DNA of 51,241 nucleotides, taken from the NCBI GenBank assembly GCA_036821485.1, contig DAISJM010000024.1, forward strand, positions 1 through 51,241, written 5' to 3'. A program made the translations under genes and the position numbers. This document shows positions 6,630-15,591 of the stretch, in pieces. The notes beneath the pieces are model-generated. The model was not told the origin of the DNA. It worked only from the letters and a program-made list of their open reading frames with translations, and did not search any database. Positions within the stretch are counted from its first letter, which is position 1, and each line of letters begins with the position of its first letter. Source of the stretch: DAISJM01 sp036821485 (GTDB taxonomy: Bacteria; Verrucomicrobiota; Kiritimatiellia; CAIQIC01; JAGNIJ01).

Positions 6630-8075
6630 CTACAGGATTTCGACCACCACGTCGTTGGTGTCGGTCTGGCTTACCGGTTCCACGGCAATCGGCTTGTACG
6701 TGGGCAGGAATCGGTAATATACCTGCAAGGTCAGGGCCGACAGCGTTGTGCTGTACACCGGGCCGAGATTTACTTCCTTGCCGCTCTCGTTTTCCGAATT
6801 CGCGCCCGGCGACGTCCAACTACCGTCCTCGTTCTGGTTCTTCACGTAAAGGCGCGCAAACTTGGCATTCCAGCCCGACCACGTCTGCCCGCCCTGGTGA
6901 AACTTTGCCTGGGTGATGTAGTACCAGCAGTACAGCGGCCAGGAGTCCGGCTTATCCCAATCACACGACGTTCCTGTCAGGGCCTGCAGTCCCTGGCGGG
7001 CCTCACGATCCATGGAGTGGCCGAGCAACTGCATGCAAAGCACAGCGATGCCGGTGATGCCGTCCGACTTGTGGGACGACGTATCGGTGTAGTAGAAGCG
7101 CCCGGTCTCAGCATCCTGCACCGACTTGAGGTCCTCAACCGCCTTCTCCAGCGCATCCTTCAGACCCGGGTTCTCCGCGCCCGCGATATAGGCGGACTTG
7201 AGCGCCTGGATCTGCCAGCCAGCCACGGATGTGTCGCGCCGCGCACCCTTGCTGTAATTATAGTTCCAGCCGCCCTTGGGCTGCTGACCGTTCAGAATGA
7301 TCTGAACCGCCTTCTCCATCACCGGCTTGAGCGCGGGGATGCGGGTGAGACCGTACGCCTCGCTCACGGCGTAGGTGGCGATGCCATGGGCGTAGGGGCC
7401 CGGCTGGTCATCGGTCTTGCAGAGCCGTCCGTCGGCATCCTGCTGCGAAATCAGGTAGCGAATGGCCTTTTCCACGGTCTGGCCATAGGCCTCCGACGAA
7501 GTTGTCTCACCATGCGCAAGGAAGGTCAAAAGTCCCAAGCCTGTCATGGCCGTCTTGTTGGGGCCCCACGAGCCATCCGGCGACTGCTTGCGCTTGAGCC
7601 ATTCAAGAGCCTTCACCACGGCGGACTCGGTGTACTGCCCCCACTGGCCACCATAGTTCTTCAGCGCGGCCGCACGACCACCCGCCGAACGACCCTGGAA
7701 GAGACCCTTCATCACCAGCGGGCTTTGGATATCATTGCGGACATCCAGCGCGGCAAAATCGACCGTCGGCTCCGGGGAATCGAACGCCGTGGGCTGAGTG
7801 TCCGGGGGCGCTTCCGTCACCATCGTAACTTCGGGCGGAATGACCGTATCCACCACCTCCGGCATATCGTCCAGCTTCTCGAGTTCCTCCTGGAATTCAT
7901 CGAGATCCGTGGCATCCGGCTCCATGATCACCACTTCGACCTCGGGAGCCTTCTGATTGCTCTGGTACGTGACCAGTTTGATCAGCGCAACGATCAGAAG
8001 TACGTGGATAATGACCGAGCCGGTTGGACCCCAGATGTGGTCAATCAGTTTCTGAATTCGCCAGTCCAAGTTCAT
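6630..8075 (-). CDS. Membrane-anchored alpha/alpha-toroid (squalene-cyclase-like) protein
   Basis: A 481-residue protein with a short cytoplasmic start, one membrane helix (about 19-37) and an acidic, Pro-rich stretch (about 42-108), the topology of TonB. It ends not in a TonB C-terminal domain but in a prenyltransferase/squalene-oxidase-type toroid (about 145-465). Repeats resembling QW motifs are visible: QSPDGSWG, QQPKGGWNY and NEDGSWTSPG. The DxDD motif of squalene-hopene cyclases is absent, so cyclase activity is unlikely; a binding or scaffold role in the periplasm is inferred. It is the last gene of the operon with exbB and two exbD genes, so it probably sits where TonB would, coupled to the ExbB/ExbD motor. 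Start ATG follows AGGACAA. Confidence 0.75.
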   Translation of the reverse strand: MNLDWRIQKLIDHIWGPTGSVIIHVLLIVALIKLVTYQSNQKAPEVEVVIMEPDATDLDEFQEELEKLDDMPEVVDTVIPPEVTMVTEAPPDTQPTAFDSPEPTVDFAALDVRNDIQSPLVMKGLFQGRSAGGRAAALKNYGGQWGQYTESAVVKALEWLKRKQSPDGSWGPNKTAMTGLGLLTFLAHGETTSSEAYGQTVEKAIRYLISQQDADGRLCKTDDQPGPYAHGIATYAVSEAYGLTRIPALKPVMEKAVQIILNGQQPKGGWNYNYSKGARRDTSVAGWQIQALKSAYIAGAENPGLKDALEKAVEDLKSVQDAETGRFYYTDTSSHKSDGITGIAVLCMQLLGHSMDREARQGLQALTGTSCDWDKPDSWPLYCWYYITQAKFHQGGQTWSGWNAKFARLYVKNQNEDGSWTSPGANSENESGKEVNLGPVYSTTLSALTLQVYYRFLPTYKPIAVEPVSQTDTNDVVVEIL

Positions 8076-8096
8076 AGCAGTTGTCCTGTGGTTTGA

Positions 8097-8507
8097 TTAA
8101 TTCGTACTCACCACCGACAAATTCACCAATCCCGATTTCGCACACAAATCCAGCACGGCAATCAGGCGCGCATGCGGCGAAAGCGATGTACACATGATCA
8201 GGATCGTTTGCGTCTTGTCGATCGCCGCCAGCTTGGAAAGCAGGCGATCCAACTCCGCAGCGTCCACGGGACGATCATTGATCAAATACGTATCGGCAAA
8301 AATCGTGATCCGGATCATCTTGGGCGGTGTGTCCGGCTTCTCCTTCTGCGCCTCCGGCGAAGGCCGGAAAACGTCGAGGTTGGCCATCACATCCACGGGA
8401 TGAATGGTCGTCAGGAAGTAGATCAGGAGTTGGAAGACGACGTCGATCATCGGCGTCATCGGCAACTCCGCGGACGGCATGTCTCTTTTCTTTTTCTTCC
8501 GGGCCAT
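8097..8507 (-). CDS. ExbD/TolR-family protein, second copy
   Basis: A 136-residue biopolymer-transport protein. A short basic N-terminus (MARKKKKRDM) precedes one membrane helix with the conserved MTPMIDVVFQLL, whose Asp is the proton-carrying residue of ExbD/TolR. A periplasmic domain ends the protein. It is expected to form a channel with ExbB that turns proton flow into force on an envelope partner. It lies 14 bases after the first exbD stop codon and 21 before the toroid gene. Two different ExbDs imply either a mixed dimer or one motor with two stator partners. Confidence 0.85.
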   Translation of the reverse strand: MARKKKKRDMPSAELPMTPMIDVVFQLLIYFLTTIHPVDVMANLDVFRPSPEAQKEKPDTPPKMIRITIFADTYLINDRPVDAAELDRLLSKLAAIDKTQTILIMCTSLSPHARLIAVLDLCAKSGLVNLSVVSTN

Positions 8508-8521
8508 GACTTACGCCCCCT

Positions 8522-8932
8522 TTACGCCTTTTCCTTGAGCGCCGCGAACTTCACCTTCCACAGGCCGGCAGCCGCACAGGCATCCATGACAGCCTTGATG
8601 TCCTCATGATTGGTCTTGCCATCACCCCGGATCACCACCGGGATCGTCTGCCCCTGCTCATGGACGGTCTTCTTAAGAATGCTTTTCAGCACACCGATGC
8701 TCATGTAGCTCCTGGAAATGGAAATGCGACCATTGGCCTCCACATCCACGACAATTTCCCGGGGATCCTTCTTCTCCACCGCGGGCCCATGGGGGGCCAT
8801 GGCAAGGCGGACCTTGGAATCCAACGCCTTGCTCTGCAAATCCACCGTGGTGACGAAGAAGATGATGAGCTGAAACACAACGTCGATCATCGGCGTCATG
8901 TTCATCCCTGCGTCTTCCATCTGTCTACGCAT
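8522..8932 (-). CDS. ExbD/TolR-family protein, first copy
   Basis: A 136-residue ExbD-like protein. The start is set at ATG 8932 because GGGGAG lies six bases upstream; the longer TTG start at 8938 directly abuts that site. The membrane helix carries MTPMIDVVFQLIIFF with the conserved Asp. The periplasmic part (about 40-136) ends with a typical ExbD fold pattern, including IPVVIRGDGKTNHEDI. It is clearly diverged from the second copy, so the duplication is old. Confidence 0.87.
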   Translation of the reverse strand: MRRQMEDAGMNMTPMIDVVFQLIIFFVTTVDLQSKALDSKVRLAMAPHGPAVEKKDPREIVVDVEANGRISISRSYMSIGVLKSILKKTVHEQGQTIPVVIRGDGKTNHEDIKAVMDACAAAGLWKVKFAALKEKA

Positions 8933-8968
8933 AGCCAACTCCCCGTCCCCGCCGGGACGCCGGAAACA

Positions 8969-9793
8969 TTATTCCTCGACCACTTCCACGTTACGCAGCG
9001 ACTTGATCAAGTCCATCGTCAACGCTTCCATGCCGAGGATGATGTTGGTCGCGCGGTTTTTGAAGAACGTGTAGAAACTGATCGCCGGGATGGCTACGCA
9101 GAGACCTGCTGCCGTCGTCCAGAGCGCCTGCGCGATGTTCATGGCCAGCATGGCCTGCTGAGCCGCGCCCGCCTGCATGGTGGCCAGGGTGGCGAAGGCA
9201 AAGATCATACCTTGCACCGTACCCAACAGCCCGACCATCGGCGCGAGGTTTGCGCAGACATTCAGGTAGGCCACGCGCTGCATCAGCTTCTCGCTCTCCA
9301 TATCGGCGGCGACGCTCACGACGTCCTGGATGACGTCAAAGCCCTCTTTCACATTGCCAAAACCTGCTGAGAGAATGTTGGCCATGGGCCCCGGAGCTTG
9401 CTCGCAATGCTTCAATGCCTTCATCACATCGCCCTGCTCCATCGAGGTGCGCACCTCGTTGATCAATGCTTCAGGAACGATCTTCTTCTGGCGAATGGTG
9501 ACAAAAGAATCAATGGCCAAGGCCGTAGCCGCGGCGGATGTACCGCCCAAGCTCAACCAGATCAGGACGCCCAGCCAGCCGCTGCTGGCGATGACGGCAA
9601 AGAAGCCGGGACCACCACTCTGCTTCTTTGCGTCTTCTGCTTCGGCTGCTGCCGCATCCTTATCGAGTTCCATGGCCGGTGCAGCCTGACCCTCGGCGGG
9701 AGCCGCCGCTTCCTGCGCAAGCGCCTTCATCGCAAAGCCGGCGCACATCAGCACGCACATGAAAACCACCACCCCTGTCCATATCTTACGCAT
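8969..9793 (-). CDS. ExbB/TolQ/MotA-family proton channel protein
   Basis: A 274-residue ExbB-like protein. It starts with a signal sequence (about 1-26), then an Ala/Glu-rich spacer and a first membrane helix (about 64-90, GWLGVLIWLSLGG). The MotA/TolQ/ExbB core follows, with helices around 175-200 (APMVGLLGTVQGMIFAF) and 212-240 (ALWTTAAGLCVAIPAI). The conserved LGTVxGM and TTAAGL stretches line the proton path in this family. The cleavable signal plus spacer is longer than in E. coli ExbB but common in PVC and Bacteroidetes relatives. It lies downstream of two TPR genes and upstream of two exbD genes. Confidence 0.9.
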   Translation of the reverse strand: MRKIWTGVVVFMCVLMCAGFAMKALAQEAAAPAEGQAAPAMELDKDAAAAEAEDAKKQSGGPGFFAVIASSGWLGVLIWLSLGGTSAAATALAIDSFVTIRQKKIVPEALINEVRTSMEQGDVMKALKHCEQAPGPMANILSAGFGNVKEGFDVIQDVVSVAADMESEKLMQRVAYLNVCANLAPMVGLLGTVQGMIFAFATLATMQAGAAQQAMLAMNIAQALWTTAAGLCVAIPAISFYTFFKNRATNIILGMEALTMDLIKSLRNVEVVEE

Positions 9794-9852
9794 CGTCCTT
9801 CTCCTTCCAGGTTACGCTTAGCCGTTAGGCAGAACCGTTCTTGTCATGTACA

Positions 9853-10650
9853 TCAAATCTTCGCCCGCGCAGCCGTCGCCTGCGAACTCGTCGGGAACTC
9901 ATCCACGATCTTCTTGTAGATATCCTTGGCGCGGCTGTCGCGGAGCTTCTCGAACGACTCCGCCGCCTTCATCAACGCCTCGGGCTGCACCGAACGCTCG
10001 CTCGCAAATAGGATAACCGTGCGCATATAGTCCAGCGCGGCCGCCTCGACCTGGTTCTGCGCCGCCTTGATATCACCCCTCATGATCTGTGCGCGCGCGG
10101 CATCCCCTCGGCTGCCCTTTGCAATGACATCCTTCAACACGGTTTCCAGGCGGTCATACTGCTTGGCACCCAGCAACGCCTGCCGGTAGGACCACTGAAC
10201 TTCCTGGTCTTCCTTGGTCTTGGGCGACGACGTGAACAGGCGCTCGTACGCCGTCACCGCGCCCGCAGCATCCCCTTTCAACAGGTACACCTTGGGGAGA
10301 GCCACCCGCGCCTGGACATCCCAATCAAGGAAACGATATCGAACGGCCACATCCTCGAGCAGCTTGATCGCCTCGTCGTACTGCTTGGCCTCCGCCATCT
10401 GCGCCGCCTTGTCGATTTCCGCCGGCTTGTCGGCCACGGCGCGCAGATACTGCCCCTGGTAAAACGAGCGCGTGCCTTGCGCGGTGGTGAGAATGATCTC
10501 GCCATCAGACTTGGCGCGAATGTCGGTTCCGTCTATCCGTTGATTGGACGAGGTGATGACGTAAGCCGCCGGCGCGGAACCCGCCAGGAACAAGGCCGCG
10601 AGGAATATCCCGGTCCATAGACTGCCGTGAGGTCGATGTAGCTGACTCAT
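9853..10650 (-). CDS. Secreted TPR protein with N-terminal beta domain
   Basis: A 265-residue exported protein. ATG 10650 is chosen over GTG 10656 because GGAGAG sits eight bases before the ATG but only two before the GTG. After the signal peptide (ending SAPAA) comes a small beta-rich segment of about 45 residues (VITSSNQRIDGTDI onward). It resembles the N-terminus of the retropepsin-like protein at 37203-38318 (VIMRNGNKLDGVVI), so both may share a small SH3- or Sm-like fold. The rest is TPR-like helical repeats (EAKQYDEAIKLLEDVA, QYDRLETVLKDV). It lies between the large TPR gene and exbB, and is probably a periplasmic adaptor of this system. Confidence 0.75.
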   Translation of the reverse strand: MSQLHRPHGSLWTGIFLAALFLAGSAPAAYVITSSNQRIDGTDIRAKSDGEIILTTAQGTRSFYQGQYLRAVADKPAEIDKAAQMAEAKQYDEAIKLLEDVAVRYRFLDWDVQARVALPKVYLLKGDAAGAVTAYERLFTSSPKTKEDQEVQWSYRQALLGAKQYDRLETVLKDVIAKGSRGDAARAQIMRGDIKAAQNQVEAAALDYMRTVILFASERSVQPEALMKAAESFEKLRDSRAKDIYKKIVDEFPTSSQATAARAKI

Positions 10651-10681
10651 ATGCACTGCTCTCCGTTCGTGCCGATACCCA

Positions 10682-13495
10682 TTATGGCCCAGCCGGCCCG
10701 GCTGCAGGTTGAACAGGTGCAGGCGCCTGCGCCGCCTTCAACTTGGCGTCCGCTTTCGCCTTCCTCACAACCTCAATTTTGTCACCGGCCGGAAAATCCT
10801 TCAAGTACTGATCACAGCTATCCTGAACGTCCTGGTAACGCCCAAGCTCCATCGCCAGATCGATCGCCTTCACCAGGCTCTCCTCCACCAGCGGCCGGAA
10901 CTCCGGCTTGGAGGTGTCCGTCAGCAAGGCCACGCGCTGGTACGATGCCAGGGCGCCCATCTTGTCGCCCTGCAGGATCTGGATCGCCCCCAAGGCCATG
11001 CTGGCACGATTGATCAACATCGGATCGCTGGAAGAACGGAAAACGTCGCTCAGGGCCTTGACCGCATCATCCAGCCGCTGCGTCTCGCGATAGGCCTCGC
11101 CCAGCATGAACTTGGAGCCGTAGAAGAGGCCCGACTTGGGGTAGCGCTCAAGCATGCTCTCCAGGGCCTTGATTGCTTCCGTGTACTGCTTGGTCTCGTA
11201 GAGTGCCCGCCCCAAACCGTACAGCGAGCGTTCCAGCAACGTCCGCTCTTCGGTCATGGTTTCGATCTTCTCGAATGCCTTGATCGCCTCGGGATATTGT
11301 CCGCCGTCGAGCATCATCTGGCCGATACGAACGAACTGGTCGGCCGTGTACTGCCCCCCACCCGTCAACATCTTGGCAAACGCGGACTTGGCCTGGTCGT
11401 ACTGCTTGATCTCAAGAGCGCTGCGCACCAGCGCGAACAACGCGCTCTTGCCCTCTTCCGATTGCGGATACTTCGCCGCCAATTCGTCGAACGTCTTTGT
11501 CGCGGCATCGAACTGCCCGAGTTCAAGCTGGACCGTTCCCTTGGCATTCATGGCACTGGAAGCCATGTCGGACTGAGGGAACAACTGGATGAACATGTCG
11601 TAGCCGCGAATACTCTTCTCGCGGTTGTCCTTGACCACATCCGGCGGCCCACTGATGCGTGAGTAGCAGTAGGCGCGCTGATACACGGCCTTCTCCAGCA
11701 GCTCGGAGTTCTTGCGGACGTCGGCGGCAGACGTCGCAAAGGGATTGTTCTTGGGCGCCAGCCACTGCACGAGCTTCTCATACTCCGCAAGCGCCTCCGG
11801 GAACTTGCCCAATTGGCGATAGCTATCCGCCAACATGAACTGCGCCTTGGCCTTGTCCGGACTCGGCTGCGCTTCGGCCACGTACAAGGCGAAACTCTTG
11901 GCGGCCCCCTCGTAGTTGCTGGACGCGTAGTAACCCCAGGAAAGCTGGTTGATCGCCTTGGTGTAGTACTTGTCCTTGGGGTAGTTGGACACGATCTGCT
12001 GGAAGTACTTGGCCGCACCCGCCGGATCGCCCGCCTCTGTCCGCATCGTCGCGAGCGTGAAGAGGATGGCTGCCGCGCGCTCGTCCTGCGGGAAATACTG
12101 GAGATAGGTCTCGTAGGCAAACATGTACATCGGCTCGTCCTTCAGATCGAAATAGTGTTTGCCCAGCGCGAGCAGCCCCAACGCCGCCCTCGGCCGGCCG
12201 GCAAAACGCTCGCCCATGTAGAGGCTCACAGCCTTGACCATGAACGGATCGTTTTCGCTGGCATAGGCAATGGCAAGATTCCCGAGCGCCGCGACACTGG
12301 CGTCTGTTTCCGGGAATTGATTAAGGTTCTTCAGGTATTCCGATATGGCTGACTGATACTGTTTCTGCCGGAAGAGGTTGTCGGCCAGCCGGAACTGCGT
12401 CTCCGCAGCCTTGGTCTGGAATTGGCCAAGATCCACATTGATCTTCTTGCCATACTGCTCTTCGAGAATGGTCTTGATCTGCTGGGCACGCATCCCCGCC
12501 TGCGATCCCCAGTCACTGTCTCCGTACTTGGCAAAGACGTTGTAGAATTCGGTCAGTGCCCGGGCATAGGTCTGGATGGCTTCGTTTACCTTCTCCTTGT
12601 TCTTGGAGAGGGCGTTCGCATCCTTCTCGAGCAGATCCCCCAGCAGAAAACGCGCGCCGGCCATCGGACTCACCGACATCGGCAGGCCAGAGTCTTTGAG
12701 GTAGGTGTCGATCTCTTTCAGAATGTCCAGGTTGTTCTGAAGAACCTTCTGCGCGGCCGCCGTGTTGCCACGGACTATTTCGATGTGAGCCGCCGTGATG
12801 ATGGATTGGCCAAAGGGGATGTCCAACCCGCCCCACTGAATCTCGTCACACAGTTTCTTTGCCGCCGTAAGGTTCTTCTCACGCTGGTCGACGGGGCCGG
12901 ATTGTGCAACCTGCACGTACAATTCCGCCTGCTGGGCCTGCAACATGCGCGTGGTGTTGCGATCCGGATTGCTCGACAGCACCCGCGCATAGGCCTTGAT
13001 GGCACCTTCTTTGTCGCCTGCCGTCTCCAGCATCTGGCCAAACTGATAGGCCGAGTCCTGGTAGAACCGCAGCAGATCGGGGTCGGTCGGGACCTTGCCC
13101 TCATAGAGCTTGAAGAAATCGTTGTAGAGCTGCTTCGCCTTTTCCGTCTCCCCCATGGCGTAGTAGCCCTTGGCCAGGGCCAGCGTAATCGCCTGCGCCT
13201 TGGGATTGCCGGCCCCCATCGCCTTGACGAGGTCCTCGGCTTCGGTGAACTTGCGGCGGGAGATCAGAACCTCTGCCTGAATGAGCTTGGCCCGATCCTG
13301 CTGGCTGGGAAATTGCCTGAGAATCTGTTGAACCACCTTGTCCGCGTAATCGGGGAATCCCCACTCGATCAACGCCGAGGCGAAGCGGAATTCGTCGTCA
13401 ATCTCGTCAGCCAGGACCGGCATGCCGATCAGCAGCAGACTGAAGCAAAGTGTCAGACGTGTAATCCAAGGCCGGCTCAGGCAACAATGGCTCAT
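10682..13495 (-). CDS. Large periplasmic TPR protein
   Basis: A 937-residue exported protein made almost wholly of tetratricopeptide repeats. The signal peptide is at 1-29, cleaved near VLADE. At least a dozen TPR-like helix pairs are visible, for example YYAMGETEKAKQLYNDF, LGKFPEALAEYEKLV and LGRALYETKQYTEAIKALES. A Pro/Ala-rich tail ends the protein (APAPVQPAAGPAGP). It is probably a periplasmic or outer-membrane-associated scaffold. It is the first gene of the minus-strand operon that continues with a small TPR gene, exbB, two exbD genes and the toroid gene, so a role in that envelope machine is inferred. TPR-rich partners of ExbB/ExbD/TolQ systems are known (for example YbgF/CpoB). Confidence 0.8.
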   Translation of the reverse strand: MSHCCLSRPWITRLTLCFSLLLIGMPVLADEIDDEFRFASALIEWGFPDYADKVVQQILRQFPSQQDRAKLIQAEVLISRRKFTEAEDLVKAMGAGNPKAQAITLALAKGYYAMGETEKAKQLYNDFFKLYEGKVPTDPDLLRFYQDSAYQFGQMLETAGDKEGAIKAYARVLSSNPDRNTTRMLQAQQAELYVQVAQSGPVDQREKNLTAAKKLCDEIQWGGLDIPFGQSIITAAHIEIVRGNTAAAQKVLQNNLDILKEIDTYLKDSGLPMSVSPMAGARFLLGDLLEKDANALSKNKEKVNEAIQTYARALTEFYNVFAKYGDSDWGSQAGMRAQQIKTILEEQYGKKINVDLGQFQTKAAETQFRLADNLFRQKQYQSAISEYLKNLNQFPETDASVAALGNLAIAYASENDPFMVKAVSLYMGERFAGRPRAALGLLALGKHYFDLKDEPMYMFAYETYLQYFPQDERAAAILFTLATMRTEAGDPAGAAKYFQQIVSNYPKDKYYTKAINQLSWGYYASSNYEGAAKSFALYVAEAQPSPDKAKAQFMLADSYRQLGKFPEALAEYEKLVQWLAPKNNPFATSAADVRKNSELLEKAVYQRAYCYSRISGPPDVVKDNREKSIRGYDMFIQLFPQSDMASSAMNAKGTVQLELGQFDAATKTFDELAAKYPQSEEGKSALFALVRSALEIKQYDQAKSAFAKMLTGGGQYTADQFVRIGQMMLDGGQYPEAIKAFEKIETMTEERTLLERSLYGLGRALYETKQYTEAIKALESMLERYPKSGLFYGSKFMLGEAYRETQRLDDAVKALSDVFRSSSDPMLINRASMALGAIQILQGDKMGALASYQRVALLTDTSKPEFRPLVEESLVKAIDLAMELGRYQDVQDSCDQYLKDFPAGDKIEVVRKAKADAKLKAAQAPAPVQPAAGPAGP

Positions 13496-13564
13496 AACCC
13501 TCTCTCGAAGAGCAAAATGGTCCGGATGTACGGCGCAGCCGATTGCCTTCTGGCAACCGGCGTT

Positions 13565-13593
13565 AAACTAGTACAATCACAAATGACCGTCAA
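13565..13593 (-). promoter_or_regulatory. Promoter of the TPR-ExbBD-toroid operon
   Basis: On the minus strand TTGACG (13593-13588) and TAGTTT (13570-13565) are 17 bases apart, about 70 bases before the ATG at 13495. It is the best promoter match in the divergent spacer 13496-13742, which otherwise shows nothing. Confidence 0.45.
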
Positions 13594-13742
13594 GCTGCGC
13601 CACCGGCGAAAGAGCCCTTCCCGTTCACCCGCAGCGCGACACATGCACTAATAGATACGATGGAGACGCCGATCTGTTTACCCGGGAAAGGTCCGTCGGC
13701 GCTGGAATCTGCCCCGCCACTCGGATAAGATATCCGGCCGAA

Positions 13743-14732
13743 ATGAAGGCCCGCACATACGCCATCATCGGCACGGGAGCCCTCGGCGGCTTCTACGGCG
13801 CCCTGCTGGCGCGGCACGGCACGGAAACGCACTTTCTGGCCCACTCGGACTATGCGCACATCCGCCGGCATGGTCTTCGGATCGATTCCAGTTGGGGCAG
13901 CTTCAATCTCCCCAAGGTTCACGTCTGGAAACACCCCCGGGATATGCCGCGGTGCGATGTCGTCGCTGTGGCCTTGAAAACCACCCGCAACGATCTGCTC
14001 CCGCGCATTCTGCCGCACGTGCTGGCCGATGAAGGCGTGGTCCTCATCCTCCAGAACGGGCTGGGCGTCGAGGATGAGGTCGCCCGTATTGTGGGCCCCA
14101 ACCGTGTCATGGGCGGGCTCTGTTTTCTCTGTTCCAACAAGGTCGGCCCGGGCCACATCCGGCACCTGGATTATGGGACCATCGCACTGGCTGACTATGA
14201 CCCAAAAGGCCGACCGATGGGGATCACCCCGCGCATGAAACTCATCGGCGCCGACCTCAAGACAGCCGGAATCCCCGTCCAGCTTTCCCGCGACCTCATC
14301 CTTGCCCGCTGGAAAAAACTCGTATGGAACATCCCCTATAACGGACTCTCCGTCGCACTCCGCGCCACGACCGACAAGCTCATGGCGCATCCACCCACAC
14401 GCGAACTTGTCTGCGACATCATGAGGGAAGTGGTCCGCGGTGCTGCCGCCGAGGGACGCCGCATACCCCGGAGTTTCGTCAGGAAGATGCTGGATGACAC
14501 CGACAGGATGCCCCCCTACCTGACCAGCATGAGGATCGATTACGACCATCACCGGCCCATGGAACTCGGGGCCATTTTCGGCAACCCGCTGCGCCGGACC
14601 CGCGCGGCCGGGGTGGAGTTGCCGCTGATTGACATGCTCTATCGCCAGCTCTGCTTTCTCGACTACGCCAACACGCGCTTGCCAAAATCCAACTCGCGCC
14701 GCATGGCCGCACGGGTCAGGGCAAAATCATAG
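13743..14732 (+). CDS. 2-dehydropantoate 2-reductase family protein
   Basis: A 329-residue NAD(P)-dependent reductase of the ketopantoate reductase family. The N-terminal Rossmann motif is IIGTGALGGFYG. The Asn-Gly stretch LILQNGLGVED and the catalytic-Lys region RWKKLVWNIPYN are both recognisable. PanE makes pantoate for coenzyme A, but many family members act on other 2-oxo acids or keto-lactones, so the substrate is left open. Its 3' end overlaps the convergent TIGR02757 gene by 70 bases. It shares a 247-base divergent spacer with the TPR operon. Confidence 0.82.
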   Translation: MKARTYAIIGTGALGGFYGALLARHGTETHFLAHSDYAHIRRHGLRIDSSWGSFNLPKVHVWKHPRDMPRCDVVAVALKTTRNDLLPRILPHVLADEGVVLILQNGLGVEDEVARIVGPNRVMGGLCFLCSNKVGPGHIRHLDYGTIALADYDPKGRPMGITPRMKLIGADLKTAGIPVQLSRDLILARWKKLVWNIPYNGLSVALRATTDKLMAHPPTRELVCDIMREVVRGAAAEGRRIPRSFVRKMLDDTDRMPPYLTSMRIDYDHHRPMELGAIFGNPLRRTRAAGVELPLIDMLYRQLCFLDYANTRLPKSNSRRMAARVRAKS

Positions 14733-15466
14733 CGCACAGGATCGTCCGGCCGGATTTTTCTGAACGCATTTGTGATTTCCACGGCCGTCCGCAGATCGGC
14801 CGAACGCCGCTGCGTGAAACCCAGCCACGAACACACCCGGAACATGTGAAGATCCAAGGGGATCACAAGCTTCGACACGGGAACGCGCCGCCACAGGCCC
14901 GGATCCACGTCATCCTTTCTCACCATCCACCGCAGGAAGAGATTCAGCCGCTTGCATGCGCTGCCCTTTCCCGGGCATGAGAGCAAATCACGATTCGTCC
15001 GCCCACCCCCACCCCGCAACAGCGCCACCCACGTGGTTAGTGCCGGCAGCACCGTCTCATCCTGTGACCTCAACCCGGCGCAGAAACTCGCCTCGAGCGA
15101 TCCACACGTCTCGATGGCGTGGCGGACACCCAGCAGCAGCGCGACAACATCGCGTCCTGTGCTCCACCGATGCCTGAATCCCCGGAAGGCCTCGACCAGC
15201 TCACGTTCTGTCGCGCGCCGGACAAACTCCGCCGGCCCCCCGCCCATCCGCCCAACGGCATTCGTCGCGCCGGCAATGATCTGCTTCACGCCGCCGTAAG
15301 CCAGCAGTGCCGCCAGCAAGCCCACGACCTCCCGGTCATCATCGCGCCGATAGCGGAACAGGATTTCCAGCGGGTCCGGGGAAACATACTCAGGTCGATT
15401 GTACCGATCATAAAGCCGATCGAGAAAGAGCCTGAGGGAAGAGGTTTTGGCAACCCGCATCTGCAT
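14663..15466 (-). CDS. TIGR02757 (DUF2400) family protein
   Basis: A 267-residue cytoplasmic protein of the TIGR02757/DUF2400 family, whose function is not established. Typical features are the opening LDRLYDRYNRPEYVSPDP, the segment REVVGLLAALLAYGGVKQI, RLNLFLRWMVRKDDVD and LVIPLDLHMFRV. The helical layout and the late pair of Asp/His positions recall HhH-type DNA glycosylase folds, but this is only a resemblance. There is no strong ribosome-binding site; the alternative start is the Met two codons later. The 3' end overlaps the end of the ketopantoate-reductase-family gene. Confidence 0.75.
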   Translation of the reverse strand: MQMRVAKTSSLRLFLDRLYDRYNRPEYVSPDPLEILFRYRRDDDREVVGLLAALLAYGGVKQIIAGATNAVGRMGGGPAEFVRRATERELVEAFRGFRHRWSTGRDVVALLLGVRHAIETCGSLEASFCAGLRSQDETVLPALTTWVALLRGGGGRTNRDLLSCPGKGSACKRLNLFLRWMVRKDDVDPGLWRRVPVSKLVIPLDLHMFRVCSWLGFTQRRSADLRTAVEITNAFRKIRPDDPVRYDFALTRAAMRRELDFGKRVLA

Positions 15467-15470
15467 GGTT

Positions 15471-15489
15471 CAACTATCGCCCATAGTTG
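15471..15489. other. Inverted repeat before the TIGR02757 gene
   Basis: CAACTAT and ATAGTTG form perfect 7-base arms around CGCCC, five bases upstream of the start codon at 15466. It could be an operator or a leader hairpin; nothing else supports a role. Confidence 0.3.
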
Positions 15490-15591
15490 CCTCTTTTCCA
15501 AGGCCTGCAAACCGATGAGCAGGCTTGAGGAAGTTAACGAAAAAGGTTAACAGGGTTACGTTGTGGTGTGGTTTCGACAAAGGGGGTCTTC

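Noticed and set aside
6630..8075. Toroid protein as a squalene-hopene or other terpene cyclase
   Set aside because: The DxDD motif is missing and the protein has a membrane anchor and ExbB/ExbD neighbours, so a cyclase call would mislead.
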